NCBI GenBank assembly: GCA_013334485.1
Contig: JAAXXL010000010.1
Span: forward strand, 1-54,727
Direction of reading: 5' to 3'
DNA from: Chlorobiaceae bacterium
GTDB taxonomy: Bacteria; Bacteroidota; Chlorobiia; Chlorobiales; Chlorobiaceae
Length of the DNA: 54,727 bases
Made by a program: the position numbers and the translations under genes. Positions 17,427 to 26,341 of the stretch are shown here, piece by piece. The notes beneath the pieces were generated by a model. That model was not told the DNA's origin. It was given only the letters and a program-made list of their open reading frames with translations, and searched no databases. Positions within the stretch are counted from its first letter, which is position 1. Every line of letters begins with the position of its first letter.

Positions 17427-18208
17427 GTATACCCCTCACTTTTATTTATTAAAAGACCCGATATTCCATCATGTATATAATTCCGGGAATATTTCATTGA
17501 ACATGAAATTCACAACCCTGATTTTTCACATCTGCCAATAAAAAAGAATATTTGGAATATTATTTACCTTATACCATAAAAATACCATAAATATGGCAAC
17601 AAATCGGGTTACACCCCCCTTATGATTTATTGAAAGAACACTCACTTTGGAACCTGCAAAATGATTCAGAAAATGACTTTTTTATAATTTTTCAAGCAAC
17701 TGTAAACAGAACACTATATTTTATTTCATACCCGAAAAAGCGAATAAAGACAACTATATCCTCACTGTTAAAGGTCATTTTTCCTACCGCAAAAGGGTTA
17801 TCCCCTTAAATCCAGATGTCGTTCCCAGTAAGTAAAAATAGTATAAAAAAGTATCGCTACAATTCATTTCCTGATCAGCAAGAGATGATCAGATTGATCA
17901 TGAATAACATCATTACTGGCAAAACAATAATAACAGATACCACATTGATGGTATTTTTACGGTAGCAGCTTGCAAACAGTCAAAAGATTGGACTTTATGT
18001 AATATTGGAATAATTCAGGATCAATTATTTTAATCATTCGAAACAGTCATCTCATGAACTGTATGCGATTAATTACAAACAGCAGACTATTCTTCCCTGA
18101 TCCTTTTTAATCAATAACAGCAGCGCCAATCCCCCAGAGCGGGAATTATTGATTTCCATAACGTTACTGGTAGACCGGAATATCAAGTAGAAACAAAGAG
18201 AAGTAAAC
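17427..18208. promoter_or_regulatory. divergent regulatory region between the radical-SAM operon and the alkylsulfatase gene
   Basis: This is 782 bp without a credible gene, AT-rich. It holds the operator-like dyad at 17766-17794. It also holds a cluster of related half-sites at 17570-17600 (ATACCATAAA twice, the second continuing to CCATAAATATGG, itself a dyad) and a further pair at 17948-17965 on the plus strand (ATGGTATTTTTACGGTA). CTGATCA and TGATCAG form an inverted repeat at 17871-17892. ATTTCAT and ATGAAAT form a small hairpin near 17490-17510 without a U tract, so no terminator like those at 11635 and 24449 is seen here. Promoters for both directions must lie in this region, but I could not place -35/-10 boxes with confidence. 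Confidence 0.6.
17766..17794 (-). promoter_or_regulatory. operator-like dyad, site C
   Basis: The plus strand reads GTTAAAGGTCAT, then TTTTCC, then TACCGCAAAA, matching the order and spacing of the dyads at 11900-11928 and 24666-24694 with a few changes. It lies about 340 bp upstream of the PNPOx-like gene at 17426. It is the weakest of the three copies. Confidence 0.45.
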
Positions 18209-20173
18209 ATGAGCAAACTGAACATCACACGTACGTCCAGTCAAATCGAGAATGTAGAGCCATACTCGTATAACCCTGAACCTGCTTCAGCGGGAACAAT
18301 TACAGCCAATCAGAAATGGCTTTCACTACTCCCTTTTTCCGATAAACGCGATTTCGAAAATGCCACCCGTGGTTTTATCGGAACGATAGAAGATCTCGTT
18401 ATCCGCAAAGAGAACGGGAGCGTTGTATGGGAGCTCGCGCGATATGATTTCCTTAAAGAAAATCAACCGCCAGATTCCGTCCATCCGGGTTTATGGCGTC
18501 AGGCAAAACTTAATCGCATCAATGGCCTTTTTCTGGTGGCAGACCGGATATATCAGGTAAGAGGTTTTGATATCGCCAATTTGACCATCATTGAAGGAAA
18601 TTCAGGCCTGATCATCATTGATACCCTCACTACCGTTGAATCGGCAAAAGCGGCAATTGAGCTTTACTATCAGCACCGTCCGCGCAGGCCAGTCAACACC
18701 ATTATCTATACTCACAGTCATGCTGATCATTTCGGAGGGGTACGAGGGCTGATAAATGAAGCGCAGGTTGAAGACGGATCAGTTCGCATTATAGCGCCAT
18801 CAGGTTTTATAGAAGAGACTGTGAGCGAAAATGTACTTGCAGGTCCGGCAATGGCACGACGCGCTCTCTATCAATTCGGTCAGCAGTTGCCGGTTGGACC
18901 ATACGGCACACTTGATGCCGGCCTGGGAAAATCCTCTGTTGGAGGAACAATCAGTCTGATTGCACCGACACAACTGATCACTGAGGCTATTGAAACGCAT
19001 ACCTATGATGGCGTTGAAGTTGTATTTCAATTGACACCCGAGACCGAAGCGCCTGCTGAACTCCACCTCTATCTACCTCAGTGGAAAGCCTTCAATGCCG
19101 CAGAAAATGCTACACATACCCAACACAACCTCTTACCTCTGCGCGGTGCCAAAGTGCGGGATGCCAAAGCCTGGGCTGAATATCTGAACGTGGCACTGGA
19201 GCTTTTTGGGCGCAAGGCGGAGGTTGTCTTTGCTCAACATCACTGGCCGGTTTGGGGTAATGCAAATGTCGTCGACTATCTCAGCAAACAACGTGATATC
19301 TACAAGTATCTGCACGATCAGACGCTTAAACTGGCAAACCAGGGATATACAGCACCCGAAATTGCGGAACTTGTTTCCCTGCCGGAAGAGCTTGAGCTGG
19401 AGTGGTCAGTCAGAGGATTGTACGGCGCAGTCAAGCATAATGTCAAAGCTGTCTACCAGCGATATCTGGGCTGGTATGACGGCAATCCGGTTAATCTTGA
19501 TCCGTTGCCGCCAGTTGCTTCTGCAATTAAATGGATTGCGTATACCGGAGGAAGTGCCGCAGTGTTGAAACGTGCCGCTGTTGACTACGAAAATGGCCAG
19601 TACCGATGGGTGGCGGAGGTTCTTGGAAAGCTTGTTCAGGCAGAACCGGAAAATCGTGAGGGAGTTCTACTCCTTGCGGCTGCATTTGAACAATTAGGCT
19701 ATCAGGCCGAATCTGCTACATGGCGGAATGCCTATCTTCAGGGCGCCCGTGAATTACGCCAAGGGGTCACAGATAATCGGGATCTTTTGACCTCGATTGA
19801 CCTGCGAAAGGCATTGGGAGTAAATCATCTTTTTGATACCCTCGCAGTACGACTTGACAGCGAGAGATCGCGTGGCAAAAAAATCACAATCAACTGGTAT
19901 TTCACCGATCTGAACCAGGAACATCTCCTCACCGTTGAGCGCTCTACCCTGAACCATCTGGCAGGATACAGTTCGAATAAAGCAGATGCCACAGTACAAT
20001 TAACTCAGAACACCCTGCGTTCGCTGTTGCTTAAAGAAACTGATTTTGTGCGTGCCGCAAGCAGCGGGTTGATAAAAATCAAAGGGAACCCGCTAAAACT
20101 TGTGGAGTTATTCACCTTGTTTGATGAGAAAAACCCCTTTTTTCCGATTGTCACACCCAGAAAGCCCCGATAA
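18209..20173 (+). CDS. metallo-beta-lactamase-type alkylsulfatase (SdsA/YjcS-like) with SCP2 domain
   Basis: This 654-residue protein resembles type III alkylsulfatases, which hydrolyse the C-O or S-O bond of alkyl sulfate esters using two zinc ions. The MBL motif THSHADHFGG lies at residues 168-177, with further metal ligands in AENATHTQHN and FAQHHWPVWG. A helical alkylsulfatase dimerisation domain follows (about 400-525). The last roughly 125 residues fit the SCP2-like lipid-binding domain that ends this family. No signal peptide is seen, so it is probably cytosolic. The Shine-Dalgarno sequence is AGAGAAG. It is transcribed divergently from the radical-SAM operon across a region with shared operator-like sites, which suggests a link through an amphipathic or sulfated substrate; that link is inference. 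Confidence 0.88.
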   Translation: MSKLNITRTSSQIENVEPYSYNPEPASAGTITANQKWLSLLPFSDKRDFENATRGFIGTIEDLVIRKENGSVVWELARYDFLKENQPPDSVHPGLWRQAKLNRINGLFLVADRIYQVRGFDIANLTIIEGNSGLIIIDTLTTVESAKAAIELYYQHRPRRPVNTIIYTHSHADHFGGVRGLINEAQVEDGSVRIIAPSGFIEETVSENVLAGPAMARRALYQFGQQLPVGPYGTLDAGLGKSSVGGTISLIAPTQLITEAIETHTYDGVEVVFQLTPETEAPAELHLYLPQWKAFNAAENATHTQHNLLPLRGAKVRDAKAWAEYLNVALELFGRKAEVVFAQHHWPVWGNANVVDYLSKQRDIYKYLHDQTLKLANQGYTAPEIAELVSLPEELELEWSVRGLYGAVKHNVKAVYQRYLGWYDGNPVNLDPLPPVASAIKWIAYTGGSAAVLKRAAVDYENGQYRWVAEVLGKLVQAEPENREGVLLLAAAFEQLGYQAESATWRNAYLQGARELRQGVTDNRDLLTSIDLRKALGVNHLFDTLAVRLDSERSRGKKITINWYFTDLNQEHLLTVERSTLNHLAGYSSNKADATVQLTQNTLRSLLLKETDFVRAASSGLIKIKGNPLKLVELFTLFDEKNPFFPIVTPRKPR

Positions 20174-20252
20174 TGTGACAGGAATTAACCTGATAAGCAT
20201 TGCGTGTTTATGACGCATTATTCAGGGATGCAATCTCTCATTCAATAACCGT

Positions 20253-22013
20253 TCAGGCGGCCTCATCAAGCAGAATTCCGGACTGATGTAGTTTCCAGTA
20301 GTCCCCTCTCTGGAGAAGCAGCTCATCGTGGGTCCCTCGCTCCACAATTCGCCCCTCTCTGAGAACACAGATCCGGTCCATCTGCTGCACCGTCGATAAA
20401 CGATGGGCAATGACAAGAAGGGTTCGTCCAACCGATACACGCTGTATGGCATTTTGCAGAACCCTCTCCGTTGCGGAATCCAGACATGCTGTCGCCTCGT
20501 CAAGAATCAGGATCTTTGGATCAAAAATCAGAACACGGGCAAAAGAGAGGAGCTGCCGCTCACCGGCAGAGAGTGTCGTTGCGCGTTCCGAAAGCATTGT
20601 ATTGTAGCCCTGAGGCTGACGGAGGATAAAGGGTTCAGCGCCAACCAGCCGACAGGCCTCCCGAACCCGCTCCTCAGAAATATCTGACTGAAAAAAGCGG
20701 ATGTTCTCCATAATAGTACCGGAAAAGAGCGTGACGTCCTGCTGAACGATGCCGACAGTGCGGCGCAGCTCCTCAAAAGGCCACTGACGAATATCCTTGC
20801 CGTCAATCACCACCGCACCGGATGTGACATCATAGAATCTTGTAACCAGATTCATAATAGAGCTCTTGCCCGCTCCCGTTGCCCCGACAAAACCTACCTG
20901 CTCTCCCGCATCTATCAAAAGGTTAATGTCATGCAACACAGGATATCCTAGCCTGTAGGCGAGCGAAACACCATCAAGCTTTATACTGCCTGCAACCACT
21001 GCAGGTGCTCTTGCCCCGTCAACCTCTTTGATTTCAGGAATTTCCATGAACGTCCGACTGATACGATCCGATGCAACAATTGCAGACTGCAATGGATTCA
21101 TCTGTTGCGAAATAGTATTGATCGGTTGAAAAAAACGCCTGATGTAACCAACGAAAGCATAGAGAACACCAAAAGAGAGTGTGCCCTCAATCACCCCGTT
21201 TCCGCCATACCAGATGAGAGCCGCAATAGCAAGATCACCCAGCAGCTCGGTGATGTTAAAAAAGAGCAGAAACCACTGATTTTCCAGAATCGTGGACTGC
21301 AAAAGCGATTTATTGCGTTCATCGAACCGTTTTTGCTGCTTCTGTTCCTGATGAAAAATCTGTACAATGGCCATCCCGCTCAGATTCTCGGCTAAAAAAC
21401 CAATCAGCAATCCCAGACGGTGGCGAACCTCACTGTTGATTGCCCGGATTTTCTTCTGAAAAAAGACCGCCATAAAAAGGACAAGGGGAAGCAGCAGAAA
21501 ACAGTAAAGTGCTATGGCAATGTTCAGACGCAGCATGAAAAACATGATCAGAACAAGCGTAAAAATACCCCTGAGCGAGTTTGCAAGAAACTGGGTAAAG
21601 AGGTTATTGAGGGCTTCGGTATCACTGACCACGTTAGTAATGATTCGACCGGGAGTGTTCTGGTCGAAGTAGCGGAGGGCAAGCTGCTGAATATGGCGGA
21701 ACAGGTCAATTCGAATGGCTCGTACAATTGAAAGTCCGGTCTTCTGAAGCACCATATCCTGATACCAGGTCAGTCCGAAAGAGAGTAACACAAGCCCGAG
21801 ATAGAGCGCTGACATGCGAAATATGCCCGAAGAATCAGGACTGGAAACCGTTACATAACGGTCGATAACCTCTTTGACCAGCCAGGGCTGAATCAAATCA
21901 ACGACAACAACTCCTACTACCAGAGCAAAGACCAGTGCCAGTTTTGTTTTGTAGGGCTTCACGTAGGGAATTAAGGGTGCAAAAGCCCCTTTTACCGGTG
22001 AACATTCGATCAT
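20253..22013 (-). CDS. ABC exporter half-transporter, subunit with the catalytic Walker B Glu
   Basis: This 586-residue protein has about six membrane segments (residues 25-310) followed by an ATPase domain: Walker A GATGAGKSS, signature LSAGERQ (degenerate compared with LSGGQ), Walker B ILILDEATACLD and the switch HRL. It starts inside the stop of the gene upstream (ATGA at 22010-22013), so the two are made together as a heterodimer. With its partner at 22010-23854 it fits the BmrCD/TM287-288 pattern of one active and one degenerate ATP site, typical of multidrug or lipophile exporters. The stop codon converges on the alkylsulfatase gene 77 bp away. Confidence 0.92.
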   Translation of the reverse strand: MIECSPVKGAFAPLIPYVKPYKTKLALVFALVVGVVVVDLIQPWLVKEVIDRYVTVSSPDSSGIFRMSALYLGLVLLSFGLTWYQDMVLQKTGLSIVRAIRIDLFRHIQQLALRYFDQNTPGRIITNVVSDTEALNNLFTQFLANSLRGIFTLVLIMFFMLRLNIAIALYCFLLLPLVLFMAVFFQKKIRAINSEVRHRLGLLIGFLAENLSGMAIVQIFHQEQKQQKRFDERNKSLLQSTILENQWFLLFFNITELLGDLAIAALIWYGGNGVIEGTLSFGVLYAFVGYIRRFFQPINTISQQMNPLQSAIVASDRISRTFMEIPEIKEVDGARAPAVVAGSIKLDGVSLAYRLGYPVLHDINLLIDAGEQVGFVGATGAGKSSIMNLVTRFYDVTSGAVVIDGKDIRQWPFEELRRTVGIVQQDVTLFSGTIMENIRFFQSDISEERVREACRLVGAEPFILRQPQGYNTMLSERATTLSAGERQLLSFARVLIFDPKILILDEATACLDSATERVLQNAIQRVSVGRTLLVIAHRLSTVQQMDRICVLREGRIVERGTHDELLLQRGDYWKLHQSGILLDEAA

Positions 22014-23854
22014 GAAGCCTCCTCAAAACGACCTGATTCAAGAACTTCCATCTCAATATCCAGGTCAACCGGCAAAACAGCATCGCTTCCATCCGCTTCA
22101 GATTTTTCTGACTCGCCCCCGAAAGAGAGGCCTGCCTGCATAAACCACTGACCGGCATATACCCCGCAAAGGGAAAGAAGTTCAGCATGGCTGCTACCCC
22201 GTTCAACAATGCGTCCCGATTCGAGTACTATTATTTCATCAGCATGTTGCAATGCACTCAGCCGATTGGAAATGATGATGGAAGATGCTGTTGACAACTC
22301 TTTCAGATTTTCCAGAATCAGGCGTTCTGTAGTAGTATCTACTGCACTCAGAGAATCATCCATAATCTGAAACGGAGCATTCTTGTAAATCATACGGGCA
22401 ATAGCCAGACGCTGTTTCTGTCCACCGGAGAGACGAACGCCCCGGTCACCGATCTCGGTATCATACTGTTCCGGGAACATGAGAATATTGTCATGAACCG
22501 CTGTAATGCCTGCGCACCATTTGGCCCGCTTCAGGTTCGGAGAGTCGTCTGAAAAACCGATATTTTCCAGCACGGTACTGGAAAAAAGAAACCCGTCCTG
22601 CGGCACATAGGCAACTCCCTCCCTTAATCTTGCCAGAGGGTAGTGGAGAATATCCTCTCCGTCAATAAAAACCGTCCCCTCCGGAGGATCATACAGCCGG
22701 AGAATAAGATCGGCGAGGGTAGATTTGCCGCTTCCCATAGCCCCGATAATACCAACTGTTTGACCAGGCTTGAGGCTAAAGGATATGTCACTCAGAACAT
22801 CCCTCTGGCTGCCCGGATAACGAAAGGTAAGCCCCTTGACCTCAAGAGAGCCTTGAAGTGGACGATCAATGACTGCGCCCTCCCTTTCGCGGACTTCGGG
22901 AAGAACATGAAGCAGCTCATCAATCCTGTTCAGGGATGCAATTGATCGCTGGACGATGTTGATCACATTGCCCAATTGTTCCAGGGGCATACGCAGCAAG
23001 GCAACATAGAGCGTAAAAGCCACAAAATCTCCAAGAGAAATACTCTTCGTTGTCACTAAATATCCGCCAAATCCCAGCACAAAAATGAAGCCGATATTAA
23101 CCAGAAGCGGCAATAAAGAGTCAAACAGTGCAGAGAGACGCACAAGACGCATCTTCTCTTCAACGATATCGTCAACGCAATCCTGAAAACGACTGTTTAC
23201 AACTTGCTCCATACCAAAAGCCTTGACAGCGCGAATACCGCCGATGACCTCTTCTGTTGTCTGTGCCATAGAGCCAAGCGCTTCCTGCGATCGCTGGGAC
23301 TGCAATCTGATTTCAGGACCAAGCCACCGTACAAGAAGGGGGATAAACAGCAGTGGACCCAGTCCGGCAAGCGTCAGTCGCCAATCCACATGCACAACCA
23401 TGAGCCAGGCTGAACCAAGCAGCATGGCTGAGCCGCTGATGCCCTGATTAAGCCCCATCGAAGCCAGTTCACGAACAACCTCAACATCACTCAATGCATG
23501 CGAAATCATATCCCCGACACTATGCCGGTGATAATAGGATGGCGAAAGCGTTGACCATTTTTCAAACAACTCTTTGCGCAACTGGTAGGTCAATTCGCGA
23601 CCCTTGTGGTGAACAAGCACTCTTCCCCCCCAGCCGGCAGCCACCCTCACAACTCCGATCAGGATGATTAATCCAACGTAACCGGCCATTTCAGAGCGCC
23701 CGAGAGTGCCCTCCTGCAAACGGTCAGTAACATGCCCCAGCAAACGGGGAATTTGTGCAGCAAACAGGCTCCCCGCAGCAACCAGAGTAATACCGGAAGC
23801 ATAGACCACCCGGTTCCGCATCATATGTGAACCAACAATCCGCAATCCGGTCAT
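22010..23854 (-). CDS. ABC exporter half-transporter, subunit with degenerate Walker B
   Basis: This 614-residue protein has a six-helix membrane domain and then an ATPase domain with Walker A GAMGSGKST, a perfect signature LSGGQKQRLAIAR and Walker B FQIMDDSLSAVD. Asp stands where the catalytic Glu is normally found, so its own ATP site should be inactive, while its signature completes the active site of the partner. The C-terminal tail of about 45 residues is acidic. It lies 72 bp downstream of the PNPOx-like gene at 23927-24388 and overlaps the partner by 4 bp. It probably exports a hydrophobic small molecule; the shared operator upstream suggests the product of the neighbouring pathway. 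Confidence 0.92.
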   Translation of the reverse strand: MTGLRIVGSHMMRNRVVYASGITLVAAGSLFAAQIPRLLGHVTDRLQEGTLGRSEMAGYVGLIILIGVVRVAAGWGGRVLVHHKGRELTYQLRKELFEKWSTLSPSYYHRHSVGDMISHALSDVEVVRELASMGLNQGISGSAMLLGSAWLMVVHVDWRLTLAGLGPLLFIPLLVRWLGPEIRLQSQRSQEALGSMAQTTEEVIGGIRAVKAFGMEQVVNSRFQDCVDDIVEEKMRLVRLSALFDSLLPLLVNIGFIFVLGFGGYLVTTKSISLGDFVAFTLYVALLRMPLEQLGNVINIVQRSIASLNRIDELLHVLPEVREREGAVIDRPLQGSLEVKGLTFRYPGSQRDVLSDISFSLKPGQTVGIIGAMGSGKSTLADLILRLYDPPEGTVFIDGEDILHYPLARLREGVAYVPQDGFLFSSTVLENIGFSDDSPNLKRAKWCAGITAVHDNILMFPEQYDTEIGDRGVRLSGGQKQRLAIARMIYKNAPFQIMDDSLSAVDTTTERLILENLKELSTASSIIISNRLSALQHADEIIVLESGRIVERGSSHAELLSLCGVYAGQWFMQAGLSFGGESEKSEADGSDAVLPVDLDIEMEVLESGRFEEAS

Positions 23855-23926
23855 AACGTAACATCAATCTTTTATCAACTGTAGGGCTGTCCCTGTAAAT
23901 GCTCAATGAACAATCATAAAAAGAGG

Positions 23927-24388
23927 CTATCCCACAACAAGCTTTCTGGCAGGAATATTGCCTTTGCTGCGATCGAGATATTCGAGTTCTCTTGTTGATA
24001 TTCTATAGAGCACAATATTGGCCGTATCACCGTTTGCAACGCGCTCCCTGAAACGGGGATTCCGGGCACCGATACGCTCAACAGCCTTCTCAAAATCGCT
24101 TGAACCATGACTCAGCGGTTCTGCGTCACCTATCAAAAGCAGACTTTTCCAGTTTTCCAGTTCCTGGTTATCATGCTCGAAATAGAACGACACCCTTTTA
24201 TTGTTGGCTATCTCTCCAATCTTTGCACTCTCTTTGCTGCTGGAAAAATAGAGATCATCTCCATCCGGAGCGAAACTGCCTATTGCCCTTGAGAGTGGTG
24301 TCAGGTCCTGGCGGACATAATTAAGCAGTGCAAATTTCGAATCCAGAATGTATTGCAGAATTTCCTTTTTATTCTCTTCGTTGCTCAT
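23927..24388 (-). CDS. pyridoxamine 5'-phosphate oxidase-like FMN-binding protein 2
   Basis: This 153-residue split-barrel flavoprotein-like protein has features of the PNPOx-like superfamily: FALLNYVRQD, RAIGSFAPDGDDLYFSSS, KRVSFYFEHDNQE, WKSLLLIGDAEPL, and the end YLDRSKGNIPARKLVV. It is distinct in sequence from the protein at 16965-17426. The ribosome-binding site AAAGGGAGTCCC equals that of radical-SAM paralogue 3, and the same type of leader and dyad lies upstream. It heads the operon with the two ABC half-transporters. The role is unknown; reduction or redox sensing at the exporter step is possible. Confidence 0.75.
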   Translation of the reverse strand: MSNEENKKEILQYILDSKFALLNYVRQDLTPLSRAIGSFAPDGDDLYFSSSKESAKIGEIANNKRVSFYFEHDNQELENWKSLLLIGDAEPLSHGSSDFEKAVERIGARNPRFRERVANGDTANIVLYRISTRELEYLDRSKGNIPARKLVVG

Positions 24389-24448
24389 GGGACTCCCTTT
24401 TTTTGGTTAGAATAAAGCTGTTGATTCAACGTTTCCGGGAAATAAAAA

Positions 24449-24479
24449 ATGCCGATTCTCTGACAGCAAGAATCGGCAT
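24449..24479 (-). terminator. attenuator-like intrinsic terminator in the leader of PNPOx-like protein 2
   Basis: A perfect 11-bp stem (ATGCCGATTCT with AGAATCGGCAT) has a 9-nt loop and is followed on the minus strand by a U6 tract (plus-strand A run 24444-24449, sharing the stem's end). It matches the hairpin at 11635-11661, including most of the loop. It lies between divergent genes, so on the minus strand it can only end a transcript that begins upstream of the gene at 24388. Upstream are arms ACTTGT (24568-24563) and ACAAGT (24548-24543), as in the other leader. Confidence 0.72.
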
Positions 24480-24665
24480 CCGTATTCACTTACCTTTATA
24501 GTTCAAGCAGTAATCAGGGCAAAATCTTTAATGTCTCAATGCACTTGTACGCCTCAACAACAACAAGTTTCAGCAATAAAAATTATAGCCATAACGATAC
24601 AAATATGATTATCACTGATTATTTCAGGTCATAAAATCCCTAATAAAGAGCACATTACAAATCCC

Positions 24666-24694
24666 GTTTAAAGGGCATATTTCATACCGTAAAC
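24666..24694 (-). promoter_or_regulatory. operator-like dyad, site B
   Basis: The minus strand reads GTTTACGGTAT, six bases, then ATGCCCTTTAAAC, and is followed by GGGATTTG. It is nearly identical to site A at 11900-11928. It lies 278 bp upstream of the PNPOx-like gene at 23927-24388 and 164 bp upstream of the divergent MFS gene at 24858, so it could serve either; the shared leader favours the minus strand. Confidence 0.6.
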
Positions 24695-24857
24695 AAGCCA
24701 TCTTTTTAAATGGAAAGAAAATATCGCGTTAAATATTTTACAGCATAATCCGAAAAAGTAATTCTCTATATTTCTCCGACTCTAAACGACTGCATTGTGC
24801 CGTCCGTACAATCCTCTCCAACGAAGTGGCAGGCAAGCTGAACCGGAAAGAATTTTC

Positions 24858-26075
24858 ATGCAATTTCTCAATCATTCGAATAACGACTTTGTCAAACTCC
24901 TCTCATTTCGAATGCTGATTGTTCTGGCCTATCAGATTATGGCGGTTGTTGTGGGTTGGCATATTTATGAACTGACGCATGACACTCTTGCTCTCGGCCT
25001 GATCGGTCTGGCTGAAGTGATCCCCTACTTCTCATCTGCCTTGTTTGCGGGTTATGTGACCGATCACTACTCCCGGCGTATGTTCGGTGTGCTCGCCTCA
25101 CTCATGGTCTCTGGATGTGCTTTGACGCTTTGTGCCCTGTCGGAAGGATGGATAAGCGGCAATACGCTGTGGTGGCTCTACGGCGCGATTGCCTTCAACG
25201 GTCTTGCCCGGGCCTTTTTCAGCCCCTCATACAGCTCGATGTTTGCCATCATACTGCCCCGCGAACACTATGCTCGGGCATCAAGTATCGGCAGCTCCGT
25301 ATTCCAGTTCGGACTGGTAGCCGGGCCAGCGTTAGGTGGTATCCTTACGGGGTGGGCAGGCAAGAGCGCCGGTTATGGCGTTTCGGCACTGCTGAGCCTC
25401 GGTGCGGCTGCGGCACTTATGTCTCTGAAGGTGAAAGAGCCACCAAAGGCTGAAAGTGCACCTATCCTCACCAGCATCGCAGAAGGTGTCCGCTTTGTCT
25501 TCAGCAACCAGATTATGCTCGGAGCGCTCTCTCTTGATATGTTTGCCGTTCTCTTTGGCGGCGCTGTAGCCCTGCTTCCGGCCTTTATTCAGGATATCTA
25601 TCATTACGGCCCGGAGGGTCTCGGAATTCTTCGTGCCGCTCCGGCAATCGGCGCATTGATTACAGGATTGATCCTCTCCCGCCATGCAATTAATCTTCAT
25701 GCCGGACGCTGGCTGCTGGGATCCGTTGCTGGCTTTGGCCTCTGCATCATAGCCTTTGCTTTATCCGTAAACATCCATGTTGCTGGAGTGCTCCTGCTGC
25801 TTTCAGGAATATTCGACGGAATTTCGGTAGTCATGCGAACAACGATCATACAGCTCACAACTCCCGATACCATGCGCGGCCGGGTATCGGCTGTTAACGG
25901 GATCTTTATCGGCTCTTCAAACGAACTTGGGGCACTTGAGTCAGGCATTGCTGCGCGCCTGATAGGCCTCGTCCCTTCGGTTGTGTTCGGAGGGGTGATG
26001 ACGCTTGCGGTTGTCGCGGCAACAGCAAAACTGGCGCCGAAACTGCGACGGCTTGAACTGCATCAGCTCTACTGA
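24858..26075 (+). CDS. MFS exporter (EntS-like, MFS_3 type)
   Basis: This 405-residue MFS protein has about 12 membrane segments and the features of the EntS-like efflux branch: LSFRMLIVLAYQIMAVVVGWHIYELT at the start is covered in part by HIYELTHDTLALGLIG, then GYVTDHYSRRMFG as the loop 2-3 motif, and DTMRGRVSAVNGIF near the end. The start at 24858 has GGAAAGAATTTTC before it; an upstream ATG at 24795 is in frame but has no ribosome-binding site. It is transcribed away from the PNPOx/ABC operon and towards argH. It is not closely related to the other two MFS proteins here. The exported compound is unknown. Confidence 0.85.
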   Translation: MQFLNHSNNDFVKLLSFRMLIVLAYQIMAVVVGWHIYELTHDTLALGLIGLAEVIPYFSSALFAGYVTDHYSRRMFGVLASLMVSGCALTLCALSEGWISGNTLWWLYGAIAFNGLARAFFSPSYSSMFAIILPREHYARASSIGSSVFQFGLVAGPALGGILTGWAGKSAGYGVSALLSLGAAAALMSLKVKEPPKAESAPILTSIAEGVRFVFSNQIMLGALSLDMFAVLFGGAVALLPAFIQDIYHYGPEGLGILRAAPAIGALITGLILSRHAINLHAGRWLLGSVAGFGLCIIAFALSVNIHVAGVLLLLSGIFDGISVVMRTTIIQLTTPDTMRGRVSAVNGIFIGSSNELGALESGIAARLIGLVPSVVFGGVMTLAVVAATAKLAPKLRRLELHQLY

Positions 26076-26088
26076 GCAACCCTTTTAT

Positions 26089-26230
26089 GGGCACCTCTAT
26101 TTATTTATTCCGAAACCCGATTACTGCGTTGGGCGGTGCTCGAAATCCTCATGTACTACGTGTACACTCCGGTTTTTGTGCTCCATCCGCCTTGTCCTCG
26201 GGCTTCTCACGACAATAAATAGAGGCGCCC
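26089..26230. repeat. MITE-like hairpin repeat, full copy
   Basis: GGGCACCTCTATTTATT at 26089-26105 and its inverted partner AATAAATAGAGGCGCCC at 26214-26230 flank an inner imperfect inverted repeat. The inner part begins CCGAAACCCGATTACTGCG TTGGGCGGTGCTCG and ends in GTGCTCCATCCGCC then CTCGGGCTTCTCAC, with TGTACTACGTGTACA at the tip. Shorter versions of the left arm recur at 27731-27774, 28780-28840 and 30393-30454. It looks like a non-autonomous or REP-type element; it carries no gene. Confidence 0.7.
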
Positions 26231-26341
26231 TTATGAACCCTTCTCGCTCTCATATCGGCCTGACCAGATCCAGAGGACTCTTTTTCCCCTGATTTTATTA
26301 TTTTCAGTCAGATTCATTCCCATTTTCAATCTGATACCCTT

